A stretch of DNA of 64,000 nt from Flavobacterium hydrophilum (GTDB lineage: Bacteria > Bacteroidota > Bacteroidia > Flavobacteriales > Flavobacteriaceae): the NCBI RefSeq assembly GCF_003202405.1, contig NZ_QJHL01000001.1, positions 744,001-808,000 of the forward strand, written 5' to 3'. Shown here one piece after another: positions 54,284-63,588 of this stretch; position 1 is the first letter of the stretch, and every line of letters starts with the position of its first letter. The position numbers and the translations under genes were made by a program. The notes beneath the pieces were generated by a model, which was given only the letters and a program-made list of their open reading frames with translations, searched no databases and was not told where the DNA came from.

Positions 54284-56449
54284 ATGCCACATATAAAAAA
54301 GACTTTTTTCAGATTTATCATTTTATTTTTTGGAGTTATGTGTCCGGCATTAGCTCAAAAGGATTACAAATTATGGCTGCAATATGAAAAGAAAACCGAT
54401 TTGAAAATGATTTCAGGTTATCTGTCAAATATTAAAGGAATAGTAGTGTTAGAAAACACAGAAACATTGAAAATTGCTAAAAATGAATTACAGACGGCTT
54501 TGATCAATATGTTAGGCAGCAAAATTCAGACTGTAACAAAATTAGAAGGAGACAATAAAATAATTGTAGGTTCAAAATTGGCATTAAGTCCTGAAATTAT
54601 AAAATTAATTGGTTCTGATTTCGAAAAGATAAATGAAGAAGGTTTTATTATAAAATCAGTTTCTATAAAGAGTAAAAATCATATTGTCATTACAGGAAAA
54701 AAAGATGTTGGAGTTTTATATGGCGTTTATGGCTTTTTGAGATTGATTCAGATAAATCAATCAATACAGAATCTAAACATTATTGATACGCCTAAAACCA
54801 ATATCAGAATTTTAAATCACTGGGATAATTTAGATCGTACTGTCGAACGTGGTTATGCCGGTTTCTCTTTGTGGAACTGGCAAAAACTGCCTGATTTTAT
54901 TGATCAGCGATATATAGATTATGCGAGGGCAAATGCATCGATTGGAATAAACGGAACAGTTTTGACGAATGTAAATGCAAATGCCTTAATCTTAACACCA
55001 CAATATTTAGAGAAAGTTGAAGCTTTAGCTAACGTATTCAGGCCATACGGAATAAAAGTGTATTTAACAGCCCGTTTTTCAGCACCTATTGAAATTGGAG
55101 GTTTAAAAACGGCTGATCCAAAAGATGCTGATGTAGTGAATTGGTGGAAAAATAAGGCGAAAGAAATCTATAAAAGAATTCCGGATTTTGGTGGATTTTT
55201 GGTAAAAGCAAACTCGGAAGGACAGCCCGGGCCACAGAATTATGGAAGAGATCATGTTGATGGAGCAAATATGCTGGCCGATGCAGTAGCACCTTTTGGA
55301 GGTGTAATTATGTGGAGAGCATTTGTATATTCAGAACATGATGCCAATGACAGAGCTAAACAAGCTTATGCCGAATTTGTTCCCTATGATGGAAAATTTA
55401 AAGATAATGTGATTGTTCAGGTAAAAAATGGAGCGATCGATTTTCAGCCCCGTGAACCTTTTCATCCTATGTTTGGTGCTATGCCTAAAACGCCTTTGAT
55501 GATGGAGTTTCAAATTACGCAGGAATATTTAGGTTTTAGTACACATTTGGTTTTTCTTCCTAAATTATTTCAGGAAGTTTTAGAAGCTGATACTTATCAA
55601 AAAGGAAAAGGAACAACGGTTGCTAAAGTGATTGATGGGACTTTAACTAAAACAAAACTGACGGGAATTGCCGGAGTTTCCAATATTGGAAATGATTTGA
55701 ACTGGACCGGACATCCCTTTGCGCAGGCGAATTGGTATGGCTTTGGAAGACTGGCATGGAACCCAGGTTTAGATTCAGAAGTTATTGCTGATGAATGGTT
55801 AAGATGTACATTTTCGAACGATGAAAATTTCATTAAACCGATTACAGCAATGATGATTGAATCACGTGAAGCTGTTGTCAATTATATGACGCCTCTTGGT
55901 TTACATCATATTATGGATACAGGACACCATTACGGTCCGGGTCCATGGGTTTCTAATTTGTCAAGGCCGGAATGGAATCCGGTATATTATCACAAAGCAG
56001 ATAAAAACGGAATTGGCTTTGACCGCTCTAAAACCGGAACAAATGCTACAGCGCAATATGCTCCGGAAATAGAAAAGCTATTTGATAATGTAGAAACCTG
56101 TCCTGAAAAAGATTTATTGTGGTTTCATCATCTTGACTGGAATTATAAATTAAAGAATGGTCAAACGCTTTGGAATGGCTTGGCTTTAAAGTATCAGGAG
56201 GGAGTTGATCAGGTAAAAAATATGCAAAATACCTGGAATAAAACCGAAAAATATGTTGATGAGGAGCGTTTCAAAGAAGTTCAGATGTTATTAGAAATTC
56301 AATATAAAGAAGCAAAATGGTGGCGGGATGCGTGTTTGCTTTATTTTCAACAATATTCAGGTAAAGAATTGCCGGTTGGAGTGGAGAAGGCTACTCAATC
56401 TTTAGATTATTTTAAATCACTAAAATTCCCTTTTGCACCGGGAAATTAA
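54284..56449 (+). CDS. aguA: GH67 family alpha-glucuronidase
   Basis: A 721-residue secreted enzyme (signal peptide to about residue 25, PALAQ) of normal GH67 length. The family core is clear: ILNHWDNLDRTVERGYAGFS, GFLVKANSEGQPGPQNYGRD with the probable acid E312, AIDFQPREPFHP with D386, and EFQITQEYLGFS with E414; the last two are 28 residues apart, as are the base residues of the characterised Cellvibrio enzyme. GH67 removes (4-O-methyl)glucuronate from the non-reducing end xylose of xylo-oligosaccharides. It heads an operon with SDR and UxuA genes that use the released acid. Confidence 0.93.
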   Translation: MPHIKKTFFRFIILFFGVMCPALAQKDYKLWLQYEKKTDLKMISGYLSNIKGIVVLENTETLKIAKNELQTALINMLGSKIQTVTKLEGDNKIIVGSKLALSPEIIKLIGSDFEKINEEGFIIKSVSIKSKNHIVITGKKDVGVLYGVYGFLRLIQINQSIQNLNIIDTPKTNIRILNHWDNLDRTVERGYAGFSLWNWQKLPDFIDQRYIDYARANASIGINGTVLTNVNANALILTPQYLEKVEALANVFRPYGIKVYLTARFSAPIEIGGLKTADPKDADVVNWWKNKAKEIYKRIPDFGGFLVKANSEGQPGPQNYGRDHVDGANMLADAVAPFGGVIMWRAFVYSEHDANDRAKQAYAEFVPYDGKFKDNVIVQVKNGAIDFQPREPFHPMFGAMPKTPLMMEFQITQEYLGFSTHLVFLPKLFQEVLEADTYQKGKGTTVAKVIDGTLTKTKLTGIAGVSNIGNDLNWTGHPFAQANWYGFGRLAWNPGLDSEVIADEWLRCTFSNDENFIKPITAMMIESREAVVNYMTPLGLHHIMDTGHHYGPGPWVSNLSRPEWNPVYYHKADKNGIGFDRSKTGTNATAQYAPEIEKLFDNVETCPEKDLLWFHHLDWNYKLKNGQTLWNGLALKYQEGVDQVKNMQNTWNKTEKYVDEERFKEVQMLLEIQYKEAKWWRDACLLYFQQYSGKELPVGVEKATQSLDYFKSLKFPFAPGN

Positions 56450-56459
56450 ATTAAAAAAT

Positions 56460-57197
56460 ATGAGTTCAAAAACAGCGATCGTAACCGGAGGGAACTCTGG
56501 ATTAGGTTTTGCAACAGCAAAGAAATTATGTGATAACGGAATTAAAACCTATATAATTGGAAGATCAAAAGATAAAACAGAAGATGCCTGCAAAGAGATT
56601 GGACCAAATGCATTTCCGGTTATTTATGATTTAAATGATCTTGCAGGAATTCCGGCTATGATTGCCGAATTAATTAAAGAGAATCCAATCGATATTTTGG
56701 TAAATAATGCGGGAATCAATCTTAAAAAAGAGTTTTGGGATGTGACCGATGAAGATTTTTTATCTGTAATTCATACCAATCTTTTAAGTGTTTTTGCAGT
56801 AAGTAAAGCTGTTGTAAAAAACATGAAAGAAAACAATGGCGGAAGTATCATCAATATTAGTTCTATGGCTTCACAATACGGCATTCCAAAAGTAATAGCC
56901 TATTCTGCAAGTAAAGGTGCAATCGAATCGATGACAAGGGCAATGGCGGTAGAATTAGCCTCTTTCGGAATTCGTGTTAATTGTATTGCGCCCGGATTCA
57001 TCAAAACAAAAATGTCTTCTACAGCGCTTGATAATGATCTCGAAAGAAAAAATAAAGTGCTGGGGAGAACGCCAATGGGATTTCTGGGAGAACCATCGGA
57101 TATTGCTGATGCGGTTTACTATTTCGCTTTAAGCGAATCAAAATATACAACCGGAACTATTTTGCCTGTTGATGGCGGAAATAGTATTGGTTTTTAA
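56460..57197 (+). CDS. SDR-family oxidoreductase, proposed D-fructuronate (mannonate) reductase
   Basis: A 245-residue classical SDR. I chose ATG 56460, since the frame's earlier TTG would overlap the GH67 gene and add nine residues before MSSKTAIVTGG. Motifs: TGGNSGLG (NAD(P) loop), NNAG (ILVNNAGIN), catalytic S (INISSMAS) and YSASK. Late in the protein, IKTKMSS and LPVDGGN are typical. Standing between alpha-glucuronidase and mannonate dehydratase, it most likely reduces fructuronate to mannonate, the step of UxuB, using an unrelated family (inference). A KduD-like role is the alternative. It starts 10 nt after the GH67 stop. Confidence 0.85.
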   Translation: MSSKTAIVTGGNSGLGFATAKKLCDNGIKTYIIGRSKDKTEDACKEIGPNAFPVIYDLNDLAGIPAMIAELIKENPIDILVNNAGINLKKEFWDVTDEDFLSVIHTNLLSVFAVSKAVVKNMKENNGGSIINISSMASQYGIPKVIAYSASKGAIESMTRAMAVELASFGIRVNCIAPGFIKTKMSSTALDNDLERKNKVLGRTPMGFLGEPSDIADAVYYFALSESKYTTGTILPVDGGNSIGF

Positions 57198-57225
57198 TAG
57201 TTCGCAAAGTAACAAAGTGACAAAG

Positions 57226-57339
57226 CAGTAAGTAAAAAAGTAGTAAGTAAAAAAGTAGTAAGTAAAAAAGTAGTGAAGTTTTTGTTTTAAAACCATAGAT
57301 TAAAGGATTAAAATCTGCTGGATCTGCAAAATCTGCGTG
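57226..57339. repeat. Two short tandem repeats between SDR and uxuA genes
   Basis: From about 57226 to 57269 a 15-bp unit (GTAGTAAGTAAAAAA) is repeated three times with one base change in the first. At 57313-57339 the hexamer ATCTGC recurs three times with a 9-bp period. The stretch does not code for a supported protein; it looks like slippage-prone or repetitive intergenic DNA. Confidence 0.7.
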
Positions 57340-57382
57340 AAACAAAAAAAATAACATATTTGCGAGATTAAAAGAATACACT

Positions 57383-58552
57383 ATGATAAAAATGAAACAA
57401 ACCATGCGTTGGTTTGGTCCTCAGGATACTGTTACTTTAATTGATATAAAACAGGCTGGTGCAACCGGAATTGTAACGGCTTTGCATCAAATTCCGGTTG
57501 GGGAAATCTGGACAATAGAAAATATTAAAGAAAGGAAGCAAATTATCAGAGAGGCAGGATTAGAATGGGTTGTTGTAGAAAGTCTGCCGGTTCATGAAGA
57601 GATAAAACGCGCATCTGGAAATTATTTACAATACATTGAAAACTATAAAATCAGTTTAAAAAATTTGGCTGATTGTGGGATTAAAATAATCACTTATAAT
57701 TTTATGCCCATTTTAGACTGGGTTCGCACAGATCATAATTTTATTAATGAAGACGGTAGCAGGGCGCTGTTATACAATCAGCTGGCTTTTACTTATTTCG
57801 ATGTCTTTCTGCTGAAAAGGCCCAATGCTGAAAATGATTATTCTGATGATGAAAAAGCAAATGCGCTGCAATTCGGAAATAAACTTTCTGAAGAAGAGCA
57901 AGCATTACTTTTTAAAAATGTTCTATTAGGATTGCCGGGCAGTAAAATCAATTTTACTGCAGAACAGATTCTATCGCTTTTAAATAATTATGCTGAAATT
58001 GATAATAATAAACTAAGAAAAAACCTGATTTATTTTTTATCAGAAATAACTCCGGTTGCGGATGAATGTGGTTCTAAATTGGCAATACATCCCGATGATC
58101 CGCCGTTTTCGGTTTTAGGTTTGCCCCGAATTGTTTCGACAGAAAAAGATATTAAAACGATTTTTGAAGCCGTGCCTTCACATGCAAATGGGCTTTGTTA
58201 TTGCACAGGATCACTCGGTGTAGATTCAAAAAATAATCTGGAAAAAATCATTGATGATTTCGGAGACCGAATCCATTTTTTGCATCTTCGGAATACTTTC
58301 CACGAAAGTGAGAATATTTTTAGAGAATCCGCACATTTAGAAGGTGATACTAAGATGGAAGTCATTGTAGAAAAACTGCTTTTATTGATGAATAAAAGAA
58401 ATGTGAGTTTGCCAATGCGTCCGGATCATGGTTTTTTGCATGCTGTGGATGAAAAAAAAGAAACGTATCCTGGCTATTCTTTGACAGGAAGACTAAAAGG
58501 CCTGTCTGAACTCAGGGGACTTGAAATGGGGATTGCCTATAAATTAAAGTAA
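57383..58552 (+). CDS. uxuA: Mannonate dehydratase UxuA
   Basis: A 389-residue cytoplasmic enzyme of UxuA size. Landmarks: MRWFGPQDTVTLIDIKQAGA at the N-terminus, GLEWVVVESLPVHEEIK, IITYNFMPILDWVRTD, LAIHPDDPPFSVLGLPRIVS, LCYCTGSLG, IHFLHLRNT and MRPDHGFLHAVD, which provide the conserved His, Cys and Asp metal ligands. It dehydrates D-mannonate to 2-keto-3-deoxygluconate. The second ATG at 57392 could also be used. KDG kinase and aldolase genes are not in the window and must be elsewhere. Confidence 0.95.
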   Translation: MIKMKQTMRWFGPQDTVTLIDIKQAGATGIVTALHQIPVGEIWTIENIKERKQIIREAGLEWVVVESLPVHEEIKRASGNYLQYIENYKISLKNLADCGIKIITYNFMPILDWVRTDHNFINEDGSRALLYNQLAFTYFDVFLLKRPNAENDYSDDEKANALQFGNKLSEEEQALLFKNVLLGLPGSKINFTAEQILSLLNNYAEIDNNKLRKNLIYFLSEITPVADECGSKLAIHPDDPPFSVLGLPRIVSTEKDIKTIFEAVPSHANGLCYCTGSLGVDSKNNLEKIIDDFGDRIHFLHLRNTFHESENIFRESAHLEGDTKMEVIVEKLLLLMNKRNVSLPMRPDHGFLHAVDEKKETYPGYSLTGRLKGLSELRGLEMGIAYKLK

Positions 58553-58628
58553 TTGCTGTAAATTTAAATATAAGTAATAAAATCAATCGGAGAACTTAAA
58601 AATAACTATCAACTTTAAACCAATAAGA

Positions 58629-59744
58629 ATGAAATTAATTAATCACTATTTACTGCTTTTGCCTCTGATAATTTTGAGCAGCTGTAATGCAAAAAAAGAA
58701 ACAACTGCTATTTCATTGAAAGACAGTTATAAAAAAGATTTTTATATCGGAACTGCTTTAGATGCGAATCAAATTGAAGAAAAAAATGCCAAAGAAGATT
58801 CTTTAATCAAAAAAGAGTTTAATGCTATAACGGCAGAAAATATCATGAAGTCAATGTTTGTGCATCCTGCAAAAGACAAATATGATTTTGCGTTGTCTGA
58901 TAAGTTTGTTGCCTATGGCGAGAAGAATAAAATGTTTATTCATGGTCATACTTTAATATGGCATAGTCAGCTGGCTCCCTGGATGACTGAAATTAAAGAT
59001 AGTACAGAAATGAAAGCTTTTATGAAAGACCATATTACGACAATTGTTTCTAAATATAAAGGAAGAATTGATTCGTGGGATGTTGTAAATGAGGCTTTGA
59101 ATGAAGATGGAACCTTAAGAAAATCGGTCTTTTTTAATACACTTGGAGAGCAATATCTCGTTGACGCTTTTAAATTTGCTGCTGCCGCTGATCCAAAAGT
59201 TGATTTGTATTATAATGATTACAATAATGAAGAGCCTTCCAAAAGAGAAGGAAATATTAATTTGATCAAAAAAATCAAAGCCGGGGGAGGGAAGATCGAT
59301 GGAGTAGGAATTCAGGCCCACTGGCGATTAGAGAGTCCTTCTATTGAGACGATTGAAGAAAGTATTTTGGCCTATTCTGCGTTGGGTTTAAAAGTTGCCT
59401 TTACAGAATTAGATATTACCGTTTTACCAAATCCCTGGGATTTAAAAGGTGCCGATGTCAACCAAAATTTTGAAGGGAGTGCTAAAATGAATCCGTATCC
59501 GGAAAAACTTCCCGATTCTGTTCAGGTGAAACTGGCTGAACGTTATGCTTCTATTTTTAAACTGTTTGTGAAACATAAAGATAAAATCAGCCGCGTAACA
59601 TTTTGGGGAGTTCATGACGGACAGTCCTGGTTAAATGACTGGCCAATAAGAGGAAGGACAAATTACCCGTTATTATTTGATAAAGACTTAAAACCTAAAA
59701 AAGCATACCAAAGTGTAATGAAGTTAAAAGAAACAAAAGAATAA
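58629..59744 (+). CDS. GH10 family endo-1,4-beta-xylanase, lipoprotein
   Basis: A 371-residue lipoprotein (LIILSSC lipobox, Cys19) with a single GH10 barrel: FNAITAENIMKSMFVHPA, HGHTLIWHSQLAPWM, acid/base E155 in WDVVNEAL, nucleophile E260 in VAFTELDI and FWGVHDGQSWLNDWP near the end. No carbohydrate-binding module is attached. A lipid anchor suggests a role at the cell surface or in the periplasm, cutting xylan or large xylo-oligosaccharides. It lies 76 nt after uxuA. Confidence 0.94.
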   Translation: MKLINHYLLLLPLIILSSCNAKKETTAISLKDSYKKDFYIGTALDANQIEEKNAKEDSLIKKEFNAITAENIMKSMFVHPAKDKYDFALSDKFVAYGEKNKMFIHGHTLIWHSQLAPWMTEIKDSTEMKAFMKDHITTIVSKYKGRIDSWDVVNEALNEDGTLRKSVFFNTLGEQYLVDAFKFAAAADPKVDLYYNDYNNEEPSKREGNINLIKKIKAGGGKIDGVGIQAHWRLESPSIETIEESILAYSALGLKVAFTELDITVLPNPWDLKGADVNQNFEGSAKMNPYPEKLPDSVQVKLAERYASIFKLFVKHKDKISRVTFWGVHDGQSWLNDWPIRGRTNYPLLFDKDLKPKKAYQSVMKLKETKE

Positions 59745-60020
59745 TTTTTCGATAGATTTTTAATAATTACATACAGATTATGATGTCTAAGATAAATTTT
59801 AAAAATAAATTTTGAGCTTAAAAAAGGAAGCACTATTATATATGATAGCCATAGAAGGTTAGCATTTGCAGCATTTTTTAAAATATTTTTGAAAGTGAAT
59901 TTAGCATAATATAGTTATTATAATTTGATTTTTTATATCTTGATTTGTGAAGAATCTTTACTATTATTTATCCGCAATTAATAATAGTAAAGATTGCATA
60001 TTTATTAAGCAATTTATAAC

Positions 60021-60061
60021 AAAAAAACTCCTTTATATGTAAAATATAAAGGAGTTTTTTT
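60021..60061 (+). terminator. Intrinsic terminator after GH10 operon
   Basis: Perfect 18-bp arms 60021-60038 and 60044-60061 with a 5-nt loop; the 3' arm ends in seven T. It isolates the GH67-SDR-uxuA-GH10 unit from susC. Confidence 0.88.
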
Positions 60062-60075
60062 GTTTGGTATAAAAG

Positions 60076-60157
60076 CAACCGATTGTATTTGTTTTTATTT
60101 ACTTAAAATTTGAATTTAAAGACATTTTCTGCAATTTTATTACTATGCAACCAATTG
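60076..60157 (+). promoter_or_regulatory. Upstream operator pair and possible second promoter of susC
   Basis: CAACCGATTG at 60076-60085 is an exact copy of the regulon site; its TTG is 18 nt before TAAAATTTG (60104-60112). A second site with one change, CAACCAATTG, lies at 60148-60157. They may be an auxiliary operator for DNA looping or an extra promoter giving a long leader. Confidence 0.5.
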
Positions 60158-60392
60158 TCTTAGCTTTGAACTCTAAATTTTAACAATATTTTACCTTTTA
60201 ATTTTGTTGTTTTTAGAAAAAAGTAAATATTTATGGTTTGTTTAGTTAATCAATAAATTCTACTACAAATTATTATTTTTGAAAGAGGATTTGTATATAT
60301 AAATGAATATTTTTCATTTATTTAATATTTATATTGCGTACAATGTTTTTTATTTGTGAATTATTATTAATTATCTAAAAAAAAAATTAAAC

Positions 60393-60428
60393 AACCGATT
60401 GTGTGTTAATTGTTTTTTTCTACATTTG
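60393..60428 (+). promoter_or_regulatory. Main promoter and LacI-type operator of the xylan susCD
   Basis: CAACCGATTG at 60393-60402; its TTG (60400-60402) is 18 nt before TACATTTG (60421-60428), a perfect Bacteroidota -7 element. A repressor on this site would cover the -33 region. Confidence 0.75.
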
Positions 60429-60486
60429 TTTCAAATACACTTATTGACTCAACCAAAATCAATTTTAATTATTTAAATCAATTTTT

Positions 60487-63400
60487 ATGACTAACTATTT
60501 TGTTGCAATTAAATCGAAGCATTTGAAATGCTTTTGTTTTTTGATCTTAATGTTTGGCTTATCACTCAGTGCGGGTGCGCAAACGAAAGTCAAAGGAACG
60601 GTATCGGATTCAAATGGTCCTATTCCCGGAGCTAATGTAAATTTAAAAGGTACTAAAACGGGTGTAAGTACCGGTTTTGATGGTACTTACTCTATTGATG
60701 TTCCCTCAAACGGAGTACTAGTTTTTAGCTTTATCGGGCTAAAAAGCAAAGAGGTAGCGGTAAATGGGCAAACCCAAATTAATGTGAAGCTTGAAGAAGA
60801 ATCAGGCGTTTTAAAAGAAGTTGTTGTTATTGGATATGGTACGCAAAGAAAAGAAGCGGTAACCGGATCTGTAGCTTCTCTTGGAGGAAAAGAACTTAAT
60901 GAAGTACAATCTGCTAACGTAACACAAGCGTTACAGGGTAGACTGGCGGGTGTTGAACTAACACAGACTTCAACAAAACCAGGTGCGTCTATGCAAATTC
61001 GTATACGTGGAACCAGATCGCTTACAGGGGATAATAATCCGTTAATTGTACTTGATGGAGTTCCTTTTGGAGGAGAGATAGGAGACATTAATCCGGTTGA
61101 TATCAAATCTGTTGATGTTTTAAAGGATGCTTCTGCAACGGCTATTTACGGTTCAAGAGGTGCAAATGGTGTTATATTGATTACAACGAACAAAGGACGT
61201 AAAAATCAAAAAGCAACATTTACTTACAATGGATTTACTGGTATCAAGCAGGTTTTCGGTAAATATGATATGATGGATAGTGCTAAGTTTGCAGCTCTTC
61301 GTGATTATTCAACTTTATATACAGATGGTGTTGATGAATCCAGAGATACCAATACAGACTGGCAGGATTTGCTCTATGGTTCTGGTGAAATGATTAGTCA
61401 TGATGTGAGTGTTTCAGGAGGTACTGAGCGTGGTTCATACAATGCAGGTTTGGGGTATTATAAGGAAGAGTCTGTTTTGCCTGGTCAAAAATATGAGCGT
61501 TTCAGCCTTAGAGGAGGTTTAGATCAGCAGATTGGAAAAATTTTCCGTATGGGATTTACCACTAATAGTAATTATGCTGTTACAAATGGCGATAATATTG
61601 GTACAGGAACTATTTTAGGAACGTCACCTTTAGCAAATCCATATAATGCAGACGGATCTCTGAAAAGAACAGTTAGAATGGGAGCTGACGAAAATTGGGT
61701 GTATACAAGAAATACTATTGAAGGCTTAGGAGAATCTTATGTAAACCAAACCAGAGCTTTTAGTTCTTATAATAATATTTTTGCAGAGGTAAAAATACCA
61801 GGAGTTGAAGGTTTAAAATATCGCATGAACGGCGGATTGAATTTTCGTACTTCTAACAGTGGCTATTATGAAGGATATGGTGTATTTGATGTAAATCCAA
61901 CAACGATTTCAAATGCAGCTATTGGCAACTCATTGTCAACTCAATGGCTTATTGAAAATTTATTGACTTATGATAAAACTTTCGCTGATAAACACACCAT
62001 CAATTTTGTTGGATTGTATTCAAATGAACAGCGTACAAGTAACAGTTCTCGTATAACAAGAAACGGAATTACTTCTGATGCATTTCAGTTTTACAATTTA
62101 GGGCAGAGTGAAGAAGAGGCAGTTATTAGACCTGAGGAGCAGGATTATACGCAATGGGGACTTACTTCCTATATGGCCAGATTGATGTATTCATATGATA
62201 ATAAATATTTTATTTCCGGAACAGTTCGTTCAGATGGTTCTTCAAGACTTGCACCAGGTAATAAATGGTTTACTTATCCAGCAATATCTGCAGGTTGGAC
62301 AGTTTCAAATGAATCTTTTATGAAAAAGCTTTCCTGGGTTAATTTGGTAAAATTACGTGCCGGTTATGGTACAACTTCTAATCAGGCTGTAGCTCCGTAT
62401 TCTACTTTAGGCGCATTGGGTACAAGACCTTATAATTTTGGAAGTACAAACTCAACGGGGGTGTATGTTACACAAGCTCCTAATCCGAATTTAGGGTGGG
62501 AATTCTCTACAACCTGGAATTATGGATTAGACTTTGGATTCTTTAATAATCGTTTATCTGGTACAATTGAATATTACACAACACATACAACCGATGTTCT
62601 GCAAAGTGTTAATCTACCGCCAACAGGAGGTGTGAGCAGTTATATTGGAAATGTTGGAGAGACTGAGAATAAAGGTTTTGAAATAGCATTAAACGGAGTA
62701 ATTCTTGATAACCCAAAAGGACTTACCTGGACAGTTGGTTTTAACTTATATGCCAATGATAATAAGTTAGTAAAACTTGCTTCAGGAGCTCAAAGAGATG
62801 AAGGGAACTCTTGGTTTGTAGGTCATAATATCAATTCTATCTATGATTATCAAAAAGTGGGTATCTGGCAGGAGGGTGATCCTTACATGTCCATATATGA
62901 GCCTGGACCAACAGGTATTAACCAACAAGGAACTGTAGTAGGATCTATTAAAGTGAAATATACAGGCGATTTTAATCCGGATGGTTCGCCAACACGTGCA
63001 ATTAATGCAAGTGACAGACAAATTATAGATACTGACCCTGATTTTCAGGGAGGTTTCAATACAAATTTAACTTATAAAGGTTTCGATTTTTCTGCTGTTG
63101 GTGCATTTAAAAGCGGAGGTGTGTTAATAAGTACACTTTATGGAGGTGCAAGTTATCTTAATCTTCTAAACGGCCGTAGAAGTAATGTTGACGTAGATTA
63201 CTGGACACCGGACAACAGAGATGCTGAATTTCCTAATCCAAGAGGTATCAGAAGCGGGGATAACCCAAAATATATGTCAACAATGGGATATTTTGATGCA
63301 TCGTATGTAAAAATCAGAGCGCTAACATTAGGTTACACATTAGATCAGCAATTTATGAGAGATTTAGGGATTGAAAAGCTTAGACTTTATGTTACGGCAC

Positions 63401-63576
63401 AAAATCCTTTTGTATTATTTTCTCCATACCATAAAAAATCTGGAATGGATCCGGAAACAAATTCATTAGGAGATGAAAATCAGGCTGTAGCTTCATACAA
63501 CAGAAGATTTTTGGTTATTGGAACAAACACACCTTCAACCAGAAATTATTTATTCGGACTTAATTTAACATTTTAA
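60487..63576 (+). CDS. SusC/RagA-type TonB-dependent transporter for xylan oligosaccharides
   Basis: A 1029-residue protein with a signal peptide ending LSAGAQ (about residue 32). It has a carboxypeptidase-regulatory-like domain (VKGTVSDSNGPIPGANVNL), the SusC signature LKEVVVIGYGTQRKE, a plug (MQIRIRGTRSLTGDNNPLIV, VLKDASATAIYGSRGANGVI) and a long barrel ending YLFGLNLTF. It partners with the SusD gene that starts 12 nt downstream. Xylo-oligosaccharide or glucuronoxylan cargo follows from the GH10, GH67 and GH3 neighbours and the shared operator. Confidence 0.95.
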   Translation: MTNYFVAIKSKHLKCFCFLILMFGLSLSAGAQTKVKGTVSDSNGPIPGANVNLKGTKTGVSTGFDGTYSIDVPSNGVLVFSFIGLKSKEVAVNGQTQINVKLEEESGVLKEVVVIGYGTQRKEAVTGSVASLGGKELNEVQSANVTQALQGRLAGVELTQTSTKPGASMQIRIRGTRSLTGDNNPLIVLDGVPFGGEIGDINPVDIKSVDVLKDASATAIYGSRGANGVILITTNKGRKNQKATFTYNGFTGIKQVFGKYDMMDSAKFAALRDYSTLYTDGVDESRDTNTDWQDLLYGSGEMISHDVSVSGGTERGSYNAGLGYYKEESVLPGQKYERFSLRGGLDQQIGKIFRMGFTTNSNYAVTNGDNIGTGTILGTSPLANPYNADGSLKRTVRMGADENWVYTRNTIEGLGESYVNQTRAFSSYNNIFAEVKIPGVEGLKYRMNGGLNFRTSNSGYYEGYGVFDVNPTTISNAAIGNSLSTQWLIENLLTYDKTFADKHTINFVGLYSNEQRTSNSSRITRNGITSDAFQFYNLGQSEEEAVIRPEEQDYTQWGLTSYMARLMYSYDNKYFISGTVRSDGSSRLAPGNKWFTYPAISAGWTVSNESFMKKLSWVNLVKLRAGYGTTSNQAVAPYSTLGALGTRPYNFGSTNSTGVYVTQAPNPNLGWEFSTTWNYGLDFGFFNNRLSGTIEYYTTHTTDVLQSVNLPPTGGVSSYIGNVGETENKGFEIALNGVILDNPKGLTWTVGFNLYANDNKLVKLASGAQRDEGNSWFVGHNINSIYDYQKVGIWQEGDPYMSIYEPGPTGINQQGTVVGSIKVKYTGDFNPDGSPTRAINASDRQIIDTDPDFQGGFNTNLTYKGFDFSAVGAFKSGGVLISTLYGGASYLNLLNGRRSNVDVDYWTPDNRDAEFPNPRGIRSGDNPKYMSTMGYFDASYVKIRALTLGYTLDQQFMRDLGIEKLRLYVTAQNPFVLFSPYHKKSGMDPETNSLGDENQAVASYNRRFLVIGTNTPSTRNYLFGLNLTF

Positions 63577-63588
63577 TCAGGAACAACC

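Larger units (their letters stand above)
59745..60486. other. 742-nt control region before the xylan susC gene
   Basis: No gene is seen. In order it contains the AT-rich end of the GH10 transcript, a terminator (60021-60061), an operator with promoter-like elements (60076-60112), a weaker operator (60148-60157), and the main operator/promoter (60393-60428). The span between the two promoter units (about 60160-60390) shows only AT-rich DNA. Confidence 0.65.

Noticed and set aside
54099..54296. Open frame of 65 residues before GH67 beginning MPLMIKKTIFIFLLPIF, looking like a signal peptide.
   Set aside because: It contains the operator and -7-like element of the GH67 promoter and overlaps the GH67 start; AT-rich DNA easily gives hydrophobic frames.
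57226..57269. CRISPR-like array.
   Set aside because: The units are 15 bp, directly adjacent with no spacers, and there are no cas genes in the window.
57157..57405. Minus-strand frame with repeated YLLLF.
   Set aside because: The periodic peptide is only the translation of the 15-bp tandem repeat; there is no start context or family match.
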